64,000 nucleotides of DNA from Hymenopus coronatus (lineage: Eukaryota; Arthropoda; Insecta; Mantodea; Hymenopodidae), in the NCBI GenBank assembly GCA_030762935.1, contig CM060898.1, positions 95,400,781 to 95,464,780 on the forward strand, written 5' to 3'. Below are positions 33,654 through 44,344 of the stretch, in pieces. Within the stretch, counting starts at the first letter, position 1, and every line of letters begins with the position of its first letter. The notes beneath the pieces were generated by a model. The model was not told the origin of the DNA and ran no database searches. It worked only from the letters and a program-made list of their open reading frames with translations. Made by a program: the position numbers and the translations under genes.

Positions 33654-34496
33654 TTTTACTTTCTCTACACGTACTACTTACATAGTGTATAGAGAAGGTA
33701 TTGCATTCCACCCAAAAATTCGATACCGAGCTTTCACCGGAAATATATGTTTTAGGGTCCCCTGTATCAAAAAAAAAAAGCATTTTCAGAAAAAGGTCCG
33801 TGTGTGTGTCCGTGTGCGAGAGTCCGTATGTTTTGTGAACACGATAACTCAAAAACGAAAAGTCGGAAAAATACCAAACTTGGTATTTAAGTTTAGTATC
33901 ATCCAGGCATACGACACGAAGCTTTTGAGAAAAATCCTCCCACCTCAAACTACCCTTTACATGGAATTTTTTTAGAAACTTTTGATTTTCTTAAAAAAGG
34001 CTCTAACGATTTTGATTAAAATATCGTATATTAAAGATATTTACCTGACAAATAAAATATATATCTGAATTTTCTGGGAATAGCCTCTGAAGATACTTTA
34101 TTCTGGATAAATTTTACGGAATTTTGCATAACTGCTAAACCGTAAGAGATGGGCAAAAACTTATCACACAAGAAATGTAGATCACGTTAAAGCACACAGT
34201 TTAAGTTATATGCATTTTTTTCGTGGAGTTGATCGTTTTTGAGACACTCCTTGTTTTTGGTTTCAGCTTTGATAAACATACTTTTCTTATACAGGAATTT
34301 GTCAACTCCTGTTCATACAGACAAAGAAACTTCAGTCACCTAGCAACCAGCTTTTGACTATTTATTTCGCTTTTACTAACAAGGAAGAAAGTAATAGACC
34401 ATTTCTGCTATTTTTTTCTCGATTAGATGAAGTAAATAGAATAATTTGTTGCAGAGATGTAGAGAAGGTTATGTGAATGGAACACATCCGGTTTTT
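33654..34496 (-). mobile_element. HINE-like copy, full length
   Basis: It starts TTTTACTTTCTCTACACG with hairpin TACTACTTACATAGTGTATA and ends GAGATGTAGAGAAGGTTATG and GGAACACATCCGG. It is close to the copies at 164 and 48332, suggesting a common young subfamily. Confidence 0.85.
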
Positions 34497-34637
34497 TAAA
34501 AATTCAAAAACATCCAAAAATCGTCTATTAAAGGGCTGCTTGTGGAAATACGAAGTTTAAATACCAAGGTAATTATCTGCTTTTTTGTTTTTAGTTTTAC
34601 ATTCGATCACTAATACACAGATCACTTTATTAGACTG

Positions 34638-34736
34638 CTCTTTTTTTCTTTCTTCTTTCTTTCTTTCATTCTTTCTTTCTCTGTGTGTGTGCGTGCGTGC
34701 GTGTCTGTGTGAGTCTGTGTGTCTGTGGACAGCATA
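34638..34736. repeat. (TTTC)n then (GTGC/GTCT)n simple repeat
   Basis: A pyrimidine tract of TTTC units passes into GTGTGTGC and GTCTGTGT units. It is the expanded form of a HINE internal tract. Confidence 0.9.
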
Positions 34737-35345
34737 GCTCAAAAACGAAAAGACCGTTAAATACCCACCCCCAGCTACATTGAAATTTTTCCGAAAGTTT
34801 TGATTTTCTTAAAAATAGCTGTAATGATTTTGATTAAAATGTCAAATATTAAAGATATTTACCTGGCAAATAAAATGCATATCTTGCATTTTCTGGAAAT
34901 AAACTGTAGACTACTTTATTCTGGATGCATTTTAGGAATTTTGCATAACAGCTAAACCGTAAGAGATGGACAAAAACTTAACACACACAAAATGTAGAGC
35001 ACATTAAAGCACACAATTTATGTCATGTATATTTTTTTTCGTGAAGTTGATGGCTTTTTGACACATCCCTTGTTTTTGGTTTCAGCTTTGAAAAAATGAT
35101 ACTTTTCTCATACAAATTCCTGTCCATACAAACAAAGGAACTTCAGTCATATAGTAACCAGCTTATAGTTATCAGTTTAGCCTATAGTACTCCCTTATTT
35201 CCCTTCTACTTACAAGGAAGCAAGTACTAAGGCTATTTCTGCTATTTTTCTCTCGATTAAAATGAGTAAATAGAATCATAAGCTTTTTAACAATAGTTTG
35301 TTGGAGAGATGTAGAGAAAGACACGTGAATGGAAAACATCAGATA
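34682..35345 (-). mobile_element. HINE-like copy, 3' truncated
   Basis: It runs from the GT tract through GGACAGCATAGCTC and AACGAAAAGACCG to GATGTAGAGAAAGACACGTG and GAAAACATCAGA. The hairpin is missing; 34497-34637 may hold shuffled family pieces. Confidence 0.75.
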
Positions 35346-35374
35346 TATTTTTTTAATGTTTTTAAATTTATTTT

Positions 35375-35492
35375 TATTCAGTTATCCAGGGGCCTCTTTT
35401 CGCCTTATTATCGAACGAAATCTCGAACAGAGTTTTAATCGTATGTAATACCTCCTCTACCTACTAGATACGTGTTAGAGAAACTTAACCAT
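35375..35492 (+). mobile_element. HINE-like 3' end fragment
   Basis: CGAACGAAATCTCGAACAGA then AATACCTCCTCTACCTACTA and GTTAGAGAAACTTAA form a worn 3' terminus. Confidence 0.5.
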
Positions 35493-35884
35493 TAAATTGT
35501 TAACAACATCGAGGTTAGCAGAGGCTTTAAAATTCTGTATTCGATGTCACATTTCAACAACTGCATCTAGCGAACATGACGAGGTATCTGATGTGAAAGC
35601 AACAATAGCATTAGCGTGATTCTGTTCTTGCTGCATTATTTACGGCTGCTTGGGTCCACTTCTTTTGTTTCTAGAATTAATCGGACTGTGAAATGTCAAG
35701 CACTGCACATGCTCTGTGTTCCACGGCCTCCAGGCTTCTGCTGCTGAATGCCAAGCAGATATTTTACTGACTGCAAACTCTCTTGCACTATTATTACCGA
35801 TTGCAGACTGTTGGTCAGCGGAATACCTGAACAACTCACCAATCTCTGTTTTGCTCAGCGACACAATGATGCGTTTCAAACTGC
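35493..35884. other. Unassigned sequence
   Basis: A 79-codon open stretch on the minus strand (35640-35879) has no recognised domain. No family match is seen. Confidence 0.3.
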
Positions 35885-35998
35885 TTCCGTAGTCGAGTGG
35901 TCAGCGAGCTGACTTTTCAACAGCAAGTCCCGGGTTCGAATATCAGCTTGGGCGGGGAATGGTTCTTTAACCAGAATTATTCCCTGTCCCCCCACAGA

Positions 35999-36000
<2 letters not shown>
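35885..36000 (+). mobile_element. tRNA-headed SINE, family S6 (copy 2)
   Basis: GTAGTCGAGTGGTCAGCGAG (A box) and GTCCCGGGTTCGAATATC (B box) are followed by a short body and a GT microsatellite (36000-36041) that may be its tail. Confidence 0.55.

Positions 36001-36041
<41 letters not shown>
36000..36041. repeat. (GT)n microsatellite
   Basis: This is a pure GT run immediately 3' of a SINE-like segment. Confidence 0.95.
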
Positions 36042-36043
<2 letters not shown>

Positions 36044-36204
36044 TGTTTAAAGATATAAAATGATAAACCTAATAACAAACACCTGCTGTAATCAGGCGAG
36101 TTGTTTCACAAGACAAAGCCCTCGATATAACCATGGAAGTTAAAGGGGGCTATACAAAAGAAAAAAAAAATGCAATGGTTTGGAACTGCCCCATAAAGGT
36201 CCAT

Positions 36205-37342
36205 TTTTACTGTAGTAAGTATAGAAATTAAGGAACATATTATATCCCACCAAAAATTTGATGTCGAGATTTCATTTAAATATATTTTTTGAGATTGCCT
36301 GAATAAAAAAAGTAAAAAAACACAAAAAAGATCAACAAACAAGAAAAAATAAAATTTTTAGAAAAAATGCTTGTGTATTCGTCCCTCCATTTTGTGTATG
36401 AGTGTGTGTGTGTGTGTGTTAAGTTCATTAAAAACCAGATTGAAGTTTGAGCTCTGCATCTTTCAAGAGGCGGTCTCGGTAGCTGGTTAGGCACTAGCCT
36501 TTTGAAACTCAAGGTCGCGGGTTCAAACTCGGCCCAGACGGTTAGTTTTTAAGTGTGCTTAAAAACGACAGCCCCGTGTCAGTAGATTTACGAGCATGTA
36601 AAAAAAAAAAAACTCCTTCGGGACGAAATTCTGGCACACTGGCGGCGCGATATGATTCTGGAAATTGACAGCGTCGTTAACAAAGATTTTATCTTTCAAG
36701 AAAATCTTCTCAGCCCAAAATTACCTTCACTCTAACATTTTTCGAAACTTTAGAAAATTACTCAAAATGGCTTTAACGATTTTGAATAATACACCATATA
36801 TTCAAGATATTATCATGCCAAATGAAAATTATTTCTTTAATTTTCTGGGAATAGGCTCTGATGTCCTATTTACTCTGGATGACTTTTACATAATAAGCAA
36901 ACCGTAAGAGATAATCAAAATATTGCTAGAAAAAGTGTAATGTTATTAAAGCACTCAATTTATGTGAGAGTTTTTTTTTTTTTGCTGAATTAACGTATTT
37001 TCGAGATAGCTCTTGTTATTCGTTTACATTTTTCAAGACTTACATTTTTTTCAAATGGTAAGTCGCTATTCGTTTTCCTTTCTTTTTTCTATTTTCTGCT
37101 CCTGGTGATGCAAAGAGAACCTAATTTAAAAGTGATCACATAGCGACTAGCTCTTAAAATATTTGCCGATCGCTTAACCTATTGTATTCCCTTATTTACC
37201 TTCATGCTATAAGGAAGTAGTAAGACAGTTTCTATTAATGTTAAATCTATTAGCATGAATTAGACAGAAGAATATGCTTTCGTAAGAATAGTTGTTGCAG
37301 AAGGCAGAGAAAGTAATGTCTATGGAACACATCAGACTTTTT
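36205..37342 (-). mobile_element. HINE-like copy, full length, split by SINE S2
   Basis: The worn hairpin near 36208-36240 is followed by CACCAAAAATTTGATGTCG. The body breaks at 36468 and resumes at 36691 (TCTTTCAAGAAAATCTTC). It ends AGGCAGAGAAAGTAATGTC and GGAACACATCAGAC. Confidence 0.8.
36469..36690 (+). mobile_element. tRNA-derived SINE, family S2 (copy 2, complete)
   Basis: The head GGCGGTCTCGGTAGCTGGTT carries an A box and GTCGCGGGTTCAAACTCGGC a B box. The body contains a 13-A run at 36600-36612. It is flanked by the perfect 11-bp duplication ATCTTTCAAGA (36458-36468 and 36691-36701). Confidence 0.9.
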
Positions 37343-37577
37343 GTTGACTATTTCGTTCACTTGTACTGCGTCATAGTTTTCTCAAACAATAAAACGGAAA
37401 GAAACTATGACTTATTAAGACAGTGAATAATTTATCATACCAATGTAATTGCGCAAGAGATTACGAATTTGTGTGATGGGATTTAATTTACATTGAGTGG
37501 CATTTACTATAACTATTTCATGAATAAAACGTGTAAGATTATATAAATAATTACTTTAGTTCTTTTTTCTTTTCTTG
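37343..37577. other. Unassigned AT-rich spacer
   Basis: It contains nothing I recognise and lies between two HINE copies of the same orientation. Confidence 0.3.
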
Positions 37578-38437
37578 TTTACCTTCTCTACACATACTAT
37601 TTACATAGTGCATAGAGAAAGTATTGTAATGCACCCAAAAATTCAGTACCGAGATTTCACCGGAAATATATGTCCCTGAATCCAAAGTAAAGCATTTTTG
37701 GAAAAAGGTTCGTATGTGTATATCTGTCTGTGTGTGTGTGTGTGTCTGTGGACAGTATAGCTCAAAAACGAAAAGATCGTTGAATACCAAACTTGGTATA
37801 TAAGTTTGGTATCTTCCAGGGATGCGACATGAAGATTTTCAAGAAAATCCCCCCACGCCCAACTACCCTTTACATTTTGATCTTCTCAAAAATGCCTCTA
37901 GCGATTTTGATTAAACTACAGTAGATTAAAGATATGTACCTCATAAATAAAATATATATCTTGACTTTTCTGAAAATAGCCTCTGAATACTACTTTATTC
38001 TGGATGAATTTTACGGAATTTTGTATAACTGCTAAACCTTAAGAGATGGACAAGAAATTACCGCACAAAAAATGTAGAGCACGTTAAAACACACAATTTA
38101 TGTTATATACTTTTTTACGTGGAGTTGATCATTTTTGAGATATTCCTAGTTTTTTGTTTCAGTTTTGAAAAACTTATACTTTTCTCATACAGAAATTTGT
38201 CAACTCCTGTCCATACAAACAAAGGAACTTCAGTCACATAGCAACCAGCTTTTGACTATCACTTTAACCTATGGTACTCCCTTATTTCGTTTCTATTTAC
38301 AAGGAAGTAAGTAATAAGACTATTTTTGCTAAGTTTTTCTCGATTAGCTTGAAGTAAATGGAAGCATAAGCTTTTTAATAATAATTTGTTGCAGAGATGT
38401 AGAGAAGGTCATGTGTATGGAATACATTAGCGTTTTT
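37578..38437 (-). mobile_element. HINE-like copy, full length
   Basis: It starts TTTACCTTCTCTACACATAC with TATTTACATAGTGCATAGAG and ends GAGATGTAGAGAAGGTCATG and TGTATGGAATACATTAG. Confidence 0.83.
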
Positions 38438-38596
38438 GTTTTATATATACTTTCGTTCGTTTTGTTTTTCTTTCTTTCGTTAGCGTACTTTAACTTGATA
38501 GGTCATACCGGACTTGAATGAATGAAAATGGGTGAAATAATTCTCAAATGAGCGTGTGGTCCATGAAGTTTTAAAATTAGTTGACGTTCGTCTGCT

Positions 38597-38712
38597 CAGG
38601 ATGAGGGAAAACCCCGAAATAAACCTTATCCGTGTAACTCACCCCAATCGGGATTTGAACTCAGGACATCTTGATTTAAGGCAGACACGCTTCCCCCACA
38701 ATACAGAGGCGG
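38597..38712 (-). mobile_element. tRNA-derived SINE, family S3 (copy 2)
   Basis: On the minus strand, AAGCGTGTCTGCCTTAAATC leads to GTCCTGAGTTCAAATCCCGA (B box) and GTGAGTTACACGGATAAGG. It matches 30826-30955. Confidence 0.7.
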
Positions 38713-38740
38713 GCTCCTTTCCTTTTTTATCTATTGCGAA

Positions 38741-38888
38741 ATGTGTAATGTAGCCATTTCTGTAAGCATTTATCTCGATTGAAATGAATTAGATAGAAAA
38801 ATTACCTTTCGTAAAGATGTGTATGGCCGGTAATAAATATTAGAGGGTAGAGAAAGTCATGTAAATGTAACATATAGCATGTTTTACC
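38741..38888 (-). mobile_element. HINE-like 5' end fragment
   Basis: TTCTGTAAGCATTTATCTCG then GGGTAGAGAAAGTCATGTAA. Only about 150 bp of the 5' side remain. Confidence 0.6.
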
Positions 38889-39059
38889 TTTTGTTTGCCT
38901 TAGTTTGCCTGGTTATTTTGATTGTTATAAATGCCTAAACTTTGTAGTTCTAACCATAAGTAACTATTAAGCTTCTTCAAACAGTTTTAAAAGCTACATT
39001 TTTGTAAACTAGTAACAAAATATAATAGTCAGTTTGAAACTTTTTGTTGTTGTTTGTCT

Positions 39060-39905
39060 TCAGGTGCAAACTATTTGGTCATCAGGAGAGAGAAGGAAAT
39101 TAATGCATCGAGGAAGGCTATAAGGCTATATATTTAAATTGCAGTCTTTAAGGGACTTTATTATTGCATGGTAAACTGGTTTTTGGTAAGGCTGTAATAT
39201 ATGTAGTACTGATGTTGGCGAGAAAAGGGACGGAAAGTTTATGAAGAGTGCGGAATAAGGAAAAACGTTGGGAATTGTAATGGAAACGATGTAAAAGAGT
39301 ATGATTCAGATCGGCGCTTTCCCCCGGGTCAGAAGGACATGCTGGGGTGTCGATGAGATGAAGATAAAGATGTGGAGGGTAGCATCCGTTACCAAGTTGC
39401 ATCCGGATCAATGTGGTCAGATGTCCGCCTGCTGCAGGTAGTCGGAGAACCAGGGAATCTTGGGAACTTCTCCCTGGATGGTGGCGTAATGTTTTCCTTT
39501 TGATGATTTAGAAAACATCCAGGCACCATTCTAGCTACGGTGGGCATTGGTATTTAGAGTTGGTTGTTAGCTGTGTATGGAAATCTGATGCCTTGGAATG
39601 TACCCTGAACGATGCTCTGTTTAGCCAGGTGATCGACGACCTCGTTCTAATGTATACCTGCATCACCTTTAATCCAGAGAAAGTGAACTTGCTGCCCCCC
39701 TTCAGTGGCTGAATGTATTGATGCATTTCTCTGCTCCACAGGGGCTGTTCCAATCTTTATAGCACACTTTTGGCGTCTGTTAATAAAAACAACTTCGGAA
39801 AGTGCCGAGAGAGCCCAAATTGAAGTCTGCTCGGATGGCAAGAACCTCGGTAGTGTAGTCGGAGGCCTCCACAGGAAGTTGGCACTGCATAGTCTTGAGT
39901 ACTAG
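39060..39905 (-). pseudogene. Decayed non-LTR retrotransposon: RNase H and C-terminal domain
   Basis: On the minus strand three LINE signatures appear in order although frames shift. LTDAKSVL (around 39790-39760) matches the RNase H block around its central Asp. FLWIKGDAGIH*NEVVDHLAK (around 39680-39620) matches the usual H-x-G-x-x-GNE-x-x-D-x-LA end of RNase H, with a stop inside. A continuous C-terminal stretch (39411-39148) reads GCYPPHLYLHLIDTPACPSD, then DLNHTLLHR, resembling the Pro-x-x-Leu-Tyr..Cys..DLNH region of I-type LINE proteins. Reverse transcriptase is missing upstream (to the right). An RNase H domain points to an I/R1-type element rather than RTE. Confidence 0.75.
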
Positions 39906-40378
39906 GACAGTATTAGGCGCAACCTACTCCCTGAGTGGTTTTGTGTTTGAAATTTCTATCCAATTGCATGTGCAACAGCAGTATGAGTATTATTATTTCC
40001 TATGTATTCTTATAGTTCTAGCTTTCTACCACAATGTGGCTTGCCATTGTCAGCTATCATTCCTCTGACACAAAAGGGCAACCTGTTCGTTGGTTACTTC
40101 CACTCTCTTGAGTCGATCCACTTGTTTTTCATGAAATCGTCCAAGTGAACAGCTTCGAGTTCTACACATGCTCCACCCGAATGGCAGCGCTCGATATATC
40201 GTGCATATTGATGATGAATGAAAACCGCGTAGACACGATATTTAGAACGTAGTTTCCAACTACAGTACAGCATTTATAACATAAACAAAGGATTATAATA
40301 TTCATATTGGGAAACATTAAACATTTCTTACTTAAAAGAAGCACAGAGAACAGCATAGCAGATGCATAATTAAACAAA
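39906..40378. other. Unassigned sequence
   Basis: It may contain untraceable upstream remnants of the LINE on the minus strand, but no motif supports it. Confidence 0.3.
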
Positions 40379-40887
40379 TCTGATGTGTGTCACATGAATT
40401 TCTCTATCTACTCTACAAACAAACTATTCTTACAAAAGATCATTCTTTTATCTATATCATAATCATGACAAACATTACCAAAATGGTCTTATTACTTAGT
40501 ATCCTATAAGCAGAAGGAAAATAAGAGAATACACTAGTCTAAAGCGACAGTCAAATCTTTAAAAGCTGTCGCTAGGCGACTATCCTTGAAATAGGATCTC
40601 TCTCTCTCCATGGCTAGGAGGAAAATAATTTCAATATGAAACAGATAAGTACTTCCGTTTGATAAGTATTTTAAAATTGAAACCAATAACAGGGAATATC
40701 TCGGAAATGGTTGCTCTAAAAAGAAACATGTATTATATAATATATATTGTGTGTTTTAACAAGATCTACATTTTTTGTCTGGTACGTTTCTGTCTATCTC
40801 TTACGGTGTACTCATTATGCAAAATTCATTCAGAATGAATAGGACTTTAGGGGCTATTTCCAAGAAACTCAGCATATACACTTTATT

Positions 40888-41756
40888 ACTTTCTCTACAC
40901 TTAATGTGCATAATGTACAGAGAAGGTATTGTATTGCATCCAAAAATTTGATACCGAGATTTCATCGGAAATATATGTTTCGAAACCCCCTGAATTCCAA
41001 AAAAAAAGCATTTTTTGAAAAATTACCGTGTGTGTGTGTCTGTCTGTCAACATGTGCATATATATATATATATATATATATGCGCGCGCGTGTCTCTGGG
41101 CAGCATAGCTCAAAAACGAAAAGTCAGTTAAATACCAAACTTAGTATTTAAGTTCAGTTCCAAGGATGCGACACGAAAAGTTTCAAGAAAGTTCCCCCAC
41201 TCCCAACTATCCTATACATGGAAAAAGTTTTGAAAATTTTACTTTTCTCAAAAATAGCATTAATAATTTTGGTTAAAATATCGTATATGAAAGATATTTA
41301 CATGACAAATAAAATGTATATCTTAAACTTTCTGGGAATAGCCTCTGAAGACATCTTTATTTTGGATGAATTTTGCGGAATTTTGCATAACTAGTATACC
41401 GTAAGAGATAGACAAAAACTTACTAACAAAAAGTGTAAATCTCGTTAAAACACACATATGATATTAAAAACATTTTTTTCGTAAAGTTCCCATTCTGGAG
41501 ATTTTCTTGTTATTGGTTTCAGCTTTAAAATACTTATATTTTTTCTCATAAGTTGTCAACACCTGGCCGGACAAACAAAGGAACTTCAATTTCATAGGAA
41601 CCAGCTTTTAAAATATTTGACTATCGCTTCAGCCTGTGTAGCCTCCCTTATTTACCTTCTACTTACAAGTAAGCAAGTAATAAGACAATTTCTGCTAATG
41701 TGTTCGATTAGCATAAAGTAAATAGAAGAATAAGCTTTTTAACAAAGAGATGTAGA
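40888..41756 (-). mobile_element. Nested HINE-like copy 1
   Basis: It starts ACTTTCTCTACACTTAATGT at its 3' hairpin and runs to AACAAAGAGATGTAGA, where the host copy resumes. The outermost 40 bp of its 5' end are absent, so it was 5'-truncated at insertion or trimmed later. Confidence 0.82.
41056..41090. repeat. (TA)n palindrome with (CG)n edge
   Basis: GCATATA..TATATGC is self-complementary and continues into GCGCGCG. It lies within the CA/GT-rich tract of nested copy 1. Confidence 0.93.
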
Positions 41757-41968
41757 TATTTCGTATAAATATCTTTAATATATGTCGTTTTAATACAAAT
41801 CGTTAGAGCTATGTTTTTAGAAAAGCGTTTATTTCGAAAAGTGTTCAATGTAAAGGGTAGTTTGGGATGGTGTGTCACATCCTTTGAAGATACTAAATTT
41901 AAATACCAAGCTTTTCCTTCTGAGTTATGCTGTACAGGCGCGCGCGCTTACACGACGCACGGATTTTT

Positions 41969-42976
41969 ACTTTCTCGTATATACTATGTACATAGTGTAT
42001 AGAGAAAGAATCGATACCGAGATTTCGCCGGAAATACAAGTTTTAGAAACCCCTGAGAAAAAAAAAACAACATTTTCAGAAAAAGGTCCGTGTGTGTGTC
42101 TGCCTGTCTGACTGTCTGTCTCTCTGTCTGTCTGTCTGTCTGTCAGTTTGTCTGTGTGTATGTGGGCAGCATAGCTCAAAAACGAAAGACGGTTAAATAC
42201 CAAACTTGGTATTTAAGTTTGGTATCTTCCAAGAATGCGACACGAAATTTTTCAAGAAAACCCCCCACCCCAAACTACCCTTTACGTGGAAAATGTTTCG
42301 AAAATCTTATTTTTCTTAAAAATGGCTCTAACGATTTTGAATAAAATACCACATATTAATGCCATTCCAACACAAATAAAATGTATATCTTGACTTTTCT
42401 GGGAATAGCTTTGGAAGACGATTTTGAATAAAATACCACATATTAATGCCATTCCAACACAAATAAAATGTATATCTTGACTTTTCTGGGAATAGCTTTG
42501 GAAGACTGTTTATTCTGGATGAATTTCGCTGAATTTACATAACTAGTAAACCGTAAGGGATATACAAACACTTACCACACAAAAATGTAGATCTCGTTAA
42601 AATACGCAATTCATGCCATACACAATTTTTTCGTAGAGTTTACCGTTTTCGAGTTATTCCTTGTTATTAGTTTTAATTGTAAAGTACTTATAATTTTCTG
42701 ACAGGAAATATCCGTTTTTCTTTTGTTCTATTCCTGGCCAAGCAAAGAAGCAATTTGCAATGACAACCGCATAACGACAGCTTTTAAAACATTTGACTAT
42801 CACTTTAGCATAGCTTATTCCTTTTGTTACCTGCTTCTTATAAGGAACTAAGCAAATAAGAACATTCTGCTAATGTTTATCTCGATTAGCATTGTGTGGA
42901 AATAATAATAATCTTTTGTAAGAGGTTTGTTTGTAGATCAGGTAAAGTCATATGAGTGTTACACATAAGACTTTTT
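41969..42976 (-). mobile_element. Nested HINE-like copy 2
   Basis: It starts ACTTTCTCGTATATACTATG (hairpin), has a CTGT-unit tract at about 42100-42160, and ends GGTAAAGTCATATGAGTG and TTACACATAAGACTTTTT. It contains a perfect 87-bp tandem duplication (42331-42417 and 42418-42504). It inserted at the conserved CTTTTT site of the host copy. Confidence 0.85.
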
Positions 42977-43081
42977 GTCTAAAAATGTTTTTTTTTGGGG
43001 GGGGGGTGATTCAGGGTTTTTCACAATATGAATCGAATTTTTGGTAGGTTACAACATTTTCTCTACCTATATGTACATCGT

Positions 43082-43405
43082 GGTCGTCTCCTTAGCGCGG
43101 TGGTAGCGCAGCTGCTTACCAAGCGGCAGACCTGGGTTCGATCCCCAGTACCGGCGTGGGGATTTTTCCCCCGCTGGGAGACCCTCAGCCTTGTAAGGTC
43201 CCTGGGGGGCCAATTGAGGAGCTACTTGATGGAGAAGTAGCGGCTCCAGGACATGAGGACCGCATTAACCGGCCGGAAGGGACTCAAGGCTGGCGCTGAC
43301 CACGTCTCACCCTCCAATACTGCACCCCATCCAATGACGTCTGTAGTGGACCGAGATGGCCGGGCGGTAGGCCAAGGTTCCCCGTGAGCTGTCGTGCCAA
43401 GGAGT
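43082..43405 (+). mobile_element. tRNA-derived SINE, family S1 (copy 3, complete)
   Basis: The head GGTCGTCTCCTTAGCGCGG has a well-paired anticodon-like stem GCTGC/GCGGC around loop TTACCAA, and B box GGTTCGATCC. It is flanked by the perfect 14-bp duplication TATATGTACATCGT (43068-43081 and 43406-43419), placing it in the terminal hairpin region of the host HINE copy. Confidence 0.93.
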
Positions 43406-43447
43406 TATATGTACATCGTACCTACGGGCTAGAGAAGGTAAAACAAA

Positions 43448-43812
43448 TTTGCGTGTTCATTCACATGACTTTCTCTACTCACCATTTTGCAAACTATACT
43501 TACAAATCCTTATTTTTTATGTTAACCATGTTGAACATATTACACATTTACACATAATTAATTTAATTTTCAATTAAAATTATTAGAACCTTTTTTGATA
43601 AAATCAGCATTTTATAAAAATGCCCCATGTAAAGGCTATATTGGGATGGTGATTTTTAAAAATACATGCTTAAATGTGTTATTATATTTGGTATTTTTCG
43701 TTTTTGAGTTGTGCATTTCACAGAAACATACATACATACATACATACATACATACATACATACATACATACATACATACATACATACATACATACATACA
43801 TACATACATACA
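43448..43812 (+). mobile_element. HINE-like copy with internal deletions and (CATA)n
   Basis: It starts TTGCGTGTTCATTCACATGA, lacks most of the 5' body, and keeps AAAATTATTAGAACC and TTTTTCGTTTTTGAG. It then dissolves into the (CATA)n array at the usual CA-tract position; the 3' end is not recognisable beyond it. Confidence 0.65.
43726..43811. repeat. (CATA)n microsatellite, about 21 units
   Basis: A pure tetranucleotide run. The tyrosine/isoleucine/histidine and methionine/tyrosine/valine/cysteine repeat peptides in translation come from this. Confidence 0.97.
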
Positions 43813-44344
43813 CCCGCGCGCGCAATAAAGTATCTTGTTGAAATATATACCCGTTAGTACACACAGTAACATTAATGTATTTGCCATGCTTCAAAATTAC
43901 ATTTTGCATGGATATTGAACTTATCATTTTTACTGTCTAAATTTTTTGATCTAATAAAGGTATTTTACACTATACATTTATAAAAATATTCGCATCAAAG
44001 TTTCAAGTTTTGGAGTAAATGATTTTACAAATAGATCTATCATATCAGTTTCTATATTAACTTTTAATTATTGCGGATAATAATTATTTCTTGTACGTTC
44101 CAAAACTGTTGATTTTCAAAAGTTGATTTATTTTTAAAAATGTATGTCACGTTTTTTTAATATACTTTTGAGATCCATTACAAAAATTTTGAAACAGATT
44201 AATAAAAATTGCACCGTGTGGAGAATTTTGAGTAGGTATAAACAATGGTGACAAAAAATTCGCGAGAAAAAAAACTACTTAAAATTGATCATGTGAGTGT
44301 CCATGTACCTATAGCTTTAGTCATTTGGTAGTTCAAATGGAACA
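43813..44344. other. Unassigned very AT-rich sequence
   Basis: I see no family blocks except possibly weak HINE-like words. No coding signal is visible. Confidence 0.3.

Larger units (their letters stand above)
40379..43442 (+). mobile_element. Host HINE-like copy carrying three nested insertions
   Basis: The copy starts TCTGATGTGTGTCACATGAA and can be read in register across four pieces: 40379-40887, 41757-41968, 42977-43081 and 43420-43442. The pieces are separated by a minus HINE copy, a second minus HINE copy and a SINE S1. Continuity is shown by ATACACTTTATT joining TATTTCGTATAAATATC, and CACGGATTTTT joining TCTAAAAATG, as in unbroken copies. It ends CATCGTACCTACGGGCTAGA then GAAGGTAAAA. 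Confidence 0.85.

Noticed and set aside
43636..43887. Low-complexity protein rich in Met-Tyr-Val-Cys
   Set aside because: It is the translation of the (CATA)n microsatellite inside a degraded HINE copy.
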